A DNA stretch of 9,043 nucleotides from Bacteroidota bacterium. Its GTDB lineage: Bacteria; Bacteroidota; Ignavibacteria; Ignavibacteriales; Ignavibacteriaceae. Positions 6,560-9,043 of this stretch are shown here, piece by piece (the first letter of the stretch is position 1; each line of letters begins with the position of its first letter). The stretch is taken from positions 1-9,043 of the forward strand of contig JAJYOQ010000145.1 of assembly GCA_021796135.1 (NCBI GenBank). The letters run 5' to 3'. The position numbers were made by a program, and so were the translations under genes. Below the pieces are notes generated by a model that saw nothing but the letters and a program-made list of their open reading frames with translations, was not told the DNA's origin and did no database searches.

Positions 6560-7813
6560 ATGCCAATGGATATTTCAGAGCTCAAATCAAAGAAAATTGT
6601 TGAGCTAAATTCAATTGCCAAAGAATTAAATATTGCCGGGTATAGTGACCTGAGAAAACAAGAGCTTATCTTCAAAATCCTTGAAGCTCAAACAGCAAAA
6701 GACGGACTTACCTTTTCAAAAGGAGTTCTAGAGGTTTTGCCTGATGGATACGGATTCTTAAGATCATCAGACTATAACTACCTGCCTTCCCCTGATGATA
6801 TATATGTTTCCCCTTCACAAATTAAAAAATTTAGTTTGCGAACAGGTGATTTTGTTAGCGGGCAAGTGCGTCCTCCAAAAGAAGGAGAACGATTTTTTGC
6901 ACTTTTGCGTGTTGAGGCAGTCAATGGTCTTGAACCTGAAGGCATTAGAGAAAGAACTTTGTTTGATAATCTAGTACCGGTCTATCCAACCAGAAGAATA
7001 AATATTGAATCTGCACCGGGTGAATATTCGATGAGAATAATGGATTTACTTTCTCCGATTGGAAAAGGACAGCGCGGATTAATCGTATCTCCTCCTAAAA
7101 GCGGTAAAACAATCCTGCTTCAAAAAATTGCAAATTCGATTACCAGAAATCACCCTGAAATAAAATTGATAATCCTTTTAATTGATGAACGACCCGAAGA
7201 AGTTACAGATATGGAAAGATCGGTTAAAGCCGAAGTAATAAGCTCCACTTTTGATGAGCCGCCTGAACGCCATGTGCAAGTCGCAGATATGGTTATTGAA
7301 AAAGCTAAAAGGCTGGTTGAAGCAAAAGAAGATGTAGTAATTTTATTAGACAGCATAACCAGATTAGCCAGAGCTCACAATATTGTTGTCCCTCATAGCG
7401 GCAGAATTCTTTCCGGAGGTGTTGATGCCAATGCATTGCATAAACCGAAAAGATTTTTCGGCGCGGCAAGAAATACAGAAGACGGAGGCAGTTTAACTAT
7501 TATTGCAACTGCATTAATTGATACCGGAAGCAGAATGGATGATGTAATCTTTGAGGAGTTTAAAGGTACCGGTAATATGGAACTTGTTCTAAATCGCGAT
7601 CTTAGTGATAGAAGAATTTTCCCTGCTATTGATGTTAATCGCTCCGGAACACGTCGAGAAGACCTATTGATGAAAGAAGACGAAATAGCTAAAGTTTGGA
7701 TATTGAGAAAAATTTTGAGTGACTTTAGTCCGGTTGAAGCTATGGATTTCTTACTCGACAAAATTAGAGGCACTAAGAACAATAAAGATTTCCTTAATAA
7801 TATGAATAGCTAG
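6560..7813 (+). CDS. rho: Transcription termination factor Rho
   Basis: Rho is a hexameric RNA-dependent ATPase that releases transcripts from RNA polymerase. The N-terminal helical Rho_N domain (about 1-45) includes the [10 protein letters not shown] segment. The primary RNA-binding cold-shock-like fold carries DGYGFLR (62-68; Y64 and F66 match the RNA-binding aromatics of E. coli), then [10 protein letters not shown] and [13 protein letters not shown]. The ATPase core shows Walker A PPKSGKT (178-184, K183), [11 protein letters not shown], Walker B ending at D264 in [12 protein letters not shown], the Q-loop segment [14 protein letters not shown] and the [12 protein letters not shown]-loop region. 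The 417 residues align closely with the 419-residue E. coli form and lack the long N-terminal insertion of many Bacteroidota Rho proteins. Residues contacting bicyclomycin in E. coli appear retained in the core motifs. It appears to be transcribed from its own promoter. Confidence 0.98.
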   Translation: MPMDISELKSKKIVELNSIAKELNIAGYSDLRKQELIFKILEAQTAKDGLTFSKGVLEVLPDGYGFLRSSDYNYLPSPDDIYVSPSQIKKFSLRTGDFVSGQVRPPKEGERFFALLRVEAVNGLEPEGIRERTLFDNLVPVYPTRRINIESAPGEYSMRIMDLLSPIGKGQRGLIVSPPKSGKTILLQKIANSITRNHPEIKLIILLIDERPEEVTDMERSVKAEVISSTFDEPPERHVQVADMVIEKAKRLVEAKEDVVILLDSITRLARAHNIVVPHSGRILSGGVDANALHKPKRFFGAARNTEDGGSLTIIATALIDTGSRMDDVIFEEFKGTGNMELVLNRDLSDRRIFPAIDVNRSGTRREDLLMKEDEIAKVWILRKILSDFSPVEAMDFLLDKIRGTKNNKDFLNNMNS

Positions 7814-7828
7814 TAATTATATTTTGCT

Positions 7829-7861
7829 AAGTATTCTTTGCTCATTTACGAATATTTTTTT
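7829..7861 (+). terminator. Weak terminator-like hairpin after rho
   Basis: AAGTATTC (7829-7836) can pair with GAATATTT (7850-7857), giving 8 pairs including one G-U, with a 13-nt loop. The T-run 7855-7861 overlaps the distal arm and a T-rich stretch follows. The stem is almost all A-U, so efficiency is doubtful. Its position 16 bp after the rho stop fits a terminator. Confidence 0.3.
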
Positions 7862-7935
7862 ATTATTTAATATTTGCCGCCTTATTCTGACGGAAATTTT
7901 GAAATAAAATAGTATTAGCAGATTACCAAGTCATA

Positions 7936-8919
7936 ATGAAAAAATATGTATTTACTTGCGGCGATATAAATGGGATAGGTCCTGAAATTGTCGTTAAAAC
8001 TTTGAATAAACTATATACAAGAAATCAAAGCTCTTTCTCCTTTATCTGTCCTGCTAATGTGTTCCTATCAGTCATAAAAAAGAATCCGGTAAATTTTGAT
8101 TATGAGATTAGCGATAATGCGGGGCAAATTGGAAATAAAAAAATACAAATCATAGATATTGGCAAAGTCCCTCAAAATTTGGGAAAACCAACTTCTGAAA
8201 GTGGATTAGCGGCATATAATGCTATTAAACTTTCTTTCGAATTATCAAGAAAAAAATTAATAGATGGGATAATTACCGCCCCTATTTCAAAAACTGCTCT
8301 AAAAATTGCCGGCATCAACTTCCCGGGTCATACTGAATTGTATGCACACTGGTGTAAAACAAGATTATATGCAATGACATTCCTTTCTCACAAAATGAAT
8401 GCAGCACTTATTACTATTCATGAACCGCTTAAAAAAGTTCCCGGTATGATAACAAAAAAAATACTTCGGGAAAAATTTGATATTGTTTTCAATTTACTAA
8501 AAATCGATCTGAGAATATTATCACCCAAAATTGCAGTGCTTGGACTTAATCCTCATGCCGGTGAAAATGGATTCATAGGAAATGAAGAAGAAGAAATCAT
8601 TAACCCTATTATAAACGAGAAAAAATATTCTAAATATTTTAATGGGACCTTTTCCTCTGATGCTTTTTTTGCTAATAAACTTTTCCTAAATTATGACTTA
8701 GTCCTTGGTCTCTATCATGATCAAATATTAATTCCGTTTAAGTTATTAAATTTTGAGAAAGGGGTAAATTATACTGCCGGATTACCATTGGTGAGAACCT
8801 CGCCTGATCATGGAACAGCATTTGACATAGCAGGAGATAACATTGCCTCTGAATCGAGTCTTTTACAAGCTTATTATTATGCTGAGAAAATTATAAAAAA
8901 TAGAGTAATGTTAAGCTGA
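7936..8919 (+). CDS. pdxA: 4-hydroxythreonine-4-phosphate dehydrogenase
   Basis: This NAD-dependent enzyme oxidises 4-phosphohydroxy-threonine in the DXP-dependent route to pyridoxal phosphate, working with PdxJ. The 327-residue length is normal. Conserved motifs in order are CGDINGIGPE (the usual form is GDPAGIGPE), TAPISK, FPGHTE with substrate-binding H132 and T133, IHEPL with H162, NPHAGE with H207, YHDQ with H261, and RTSPDHGTAFDIAG near the C-terminus. H162, H207 and H261 correspond to the three divalent metal ligands of the E. coli enzyme (H166, H211, H266). The active site looks complete. No strong SD precedes the ATG. Its promoter is unclear: a TAAAAT lies at 7905-7910 without a convincing -35. 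The product's pathway supplies the cofactor of alanine racemase encoded upstream, though this link need not be regulatory. Confidence 0.95.
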   Translation: MKKYVFTCGDINGIGPEIVVKTLNKLYTRNQSSFSFICPANVFLSVIKKNPVNFDYEISDNAGQIGNKKIQIIDIGKVPQNLGKPTSESGLAAYNAIKLSFELSRKKLIDGIITAPISKTALKIAGINFPGHTELYAHWCKTRLYAMTFLSHKMNAALITIHEPLKKVPGMITKKILREKFDIVFNLLKIDLRILSPKIAVLGLNPHAGENGFIGNEEEEIINPIINEKKYSKYFNGTFSSDAFFANKLFLNYDLVLGLYHDQILIPFKLLNFEKGVNYTAGLPLVRTSPDHGTAFDIAGDNIASESSLLQAYYYAEKIIKNRVMLS

Positions 8920-8926
8920 AAATATT

Positions 8927-9043
8927 ATGATACTTTCATTTAAGAACGTCGAATATAACTACCCGAATCAACCGGTTTTTTCTGATTTAAACTTTAATTT
9001 AGAACAGAATGAATTCTGTTTTCTTATCGGGAAAAGCGGCTCG
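8927..9043 (+). CDS. ftsE: ABC transporter ATP-binding protein, FtsE-like (partial)
   Basis: Only the first 39 codons are present; the frame stays open to the window edge. The peptide begins MILSFKNVEYNYP, typical of an ABC ATPase N-terminus with an aromatic A-loop position, and ends in FLIGKSGS, the first half of a Walker A motif (GxxGxGKS/T) cut off by the edge. The wording EFCFLIGKSGS resembles FtsE proteins of the Bacteroidota/Chlorobiota group (EF-YLIGK-GSGKS), where FtsE with FtsX acts in septal peptidoglycan remodelling. With so little sequence, LolD or another MacB-type ATPase remains possible. The start lies 7 bp after the pdxA stop, so the two are probably cotranscribed. No SD is evident. 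Confidence 0.7.
   Translation, partial: MILSFKNVEYNYPNQPVFSDLNFNLEQNEFCFLIGKSGS

Noticed and set aside
7150..7782. Reverse-strand open frames opposite rho, up to 129 codons
   Set aside because: The forward frame is an unmistakable Rho; the antisense peptides have no recognisable domain or start signal.
7875..7899. Hairpin with CCG/CGG arms in the rho-pdxA gap
   Set aside because: Only three G-C pairs plus a few A-U pairs around a bulge, and only four T residues follow; too weak to call a terminator.

Overview
This window is a low-GC stretch (roughly one third G+C by eye) that carries only housekeeping genes, all on the + strand. Eight complete genes and the first 39 codons of a ninth are present. 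I see no mobile element, CRISPR array, tRNA, rRNA or phage remnant. The protein families, the sparse Shine-Dalgarno signals and a TAnnTTTG promoter box upstream of rho suggest the Bacteroidota/Chlorobiota side of the tree. Two features argue against typical Bacteroidia: alanine racemase stands alone, not fused to MurF, and Rho is compact (417 aa) without the long N-terminal insertion common there. An Ignavibacteria-like relative is my best guess. This is inference from gene content, not a measured placement.

Layout. Positions 1-301 are AT-rich and hold no convincing gene. A tightly packed set follows: alr (302-1423), an unrecognised 299-residue protein (1424-2323), manC (2323-3390), a 50-bp gap, then pyrK (3441-4205), pyrD (4202-5122) and folC (5119-6375). 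Junctions are direct abutment (TAAATG), a 1-bp overlap (TAATG) and two 4-bp ATGA overlaps, so the set is probably one transcription unit with translational coupling. A 184-bp intergenic region with the best promoter in the window leads into rho (6560-7813). A 122-bp gap with a weak terminator-like hairpin separates rho from pdxA (7936-8919). Only 7 bp later an FtsE-like ABC ATPase begins and runs off the window.

How the genes work together. Alr supplies D-alanine for peptidoglycan. ManC makes GDP-mannose for glycans. PyrK and PyrD form the two-subunit NAD-linked dihydroorotate dehydrogenase of pyrimidine synthesis. FolC makes dihydrofolate and polyglutamylated folates. Rho is the transcription termination helicase. 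PdxA works in pyridoxal phosphate synthesis; PLP is the cofactor of Alr. The FtsE-like protein would act at the division septum. The grouping looks like a growth-linked housekeeping operon, not a dedicated pathway.

I did not find a new multi-gene system. The items most worth a second look are the unrecognised gene between alr and manC, and the promoter, operator-like dyad and long leader in front of rho.
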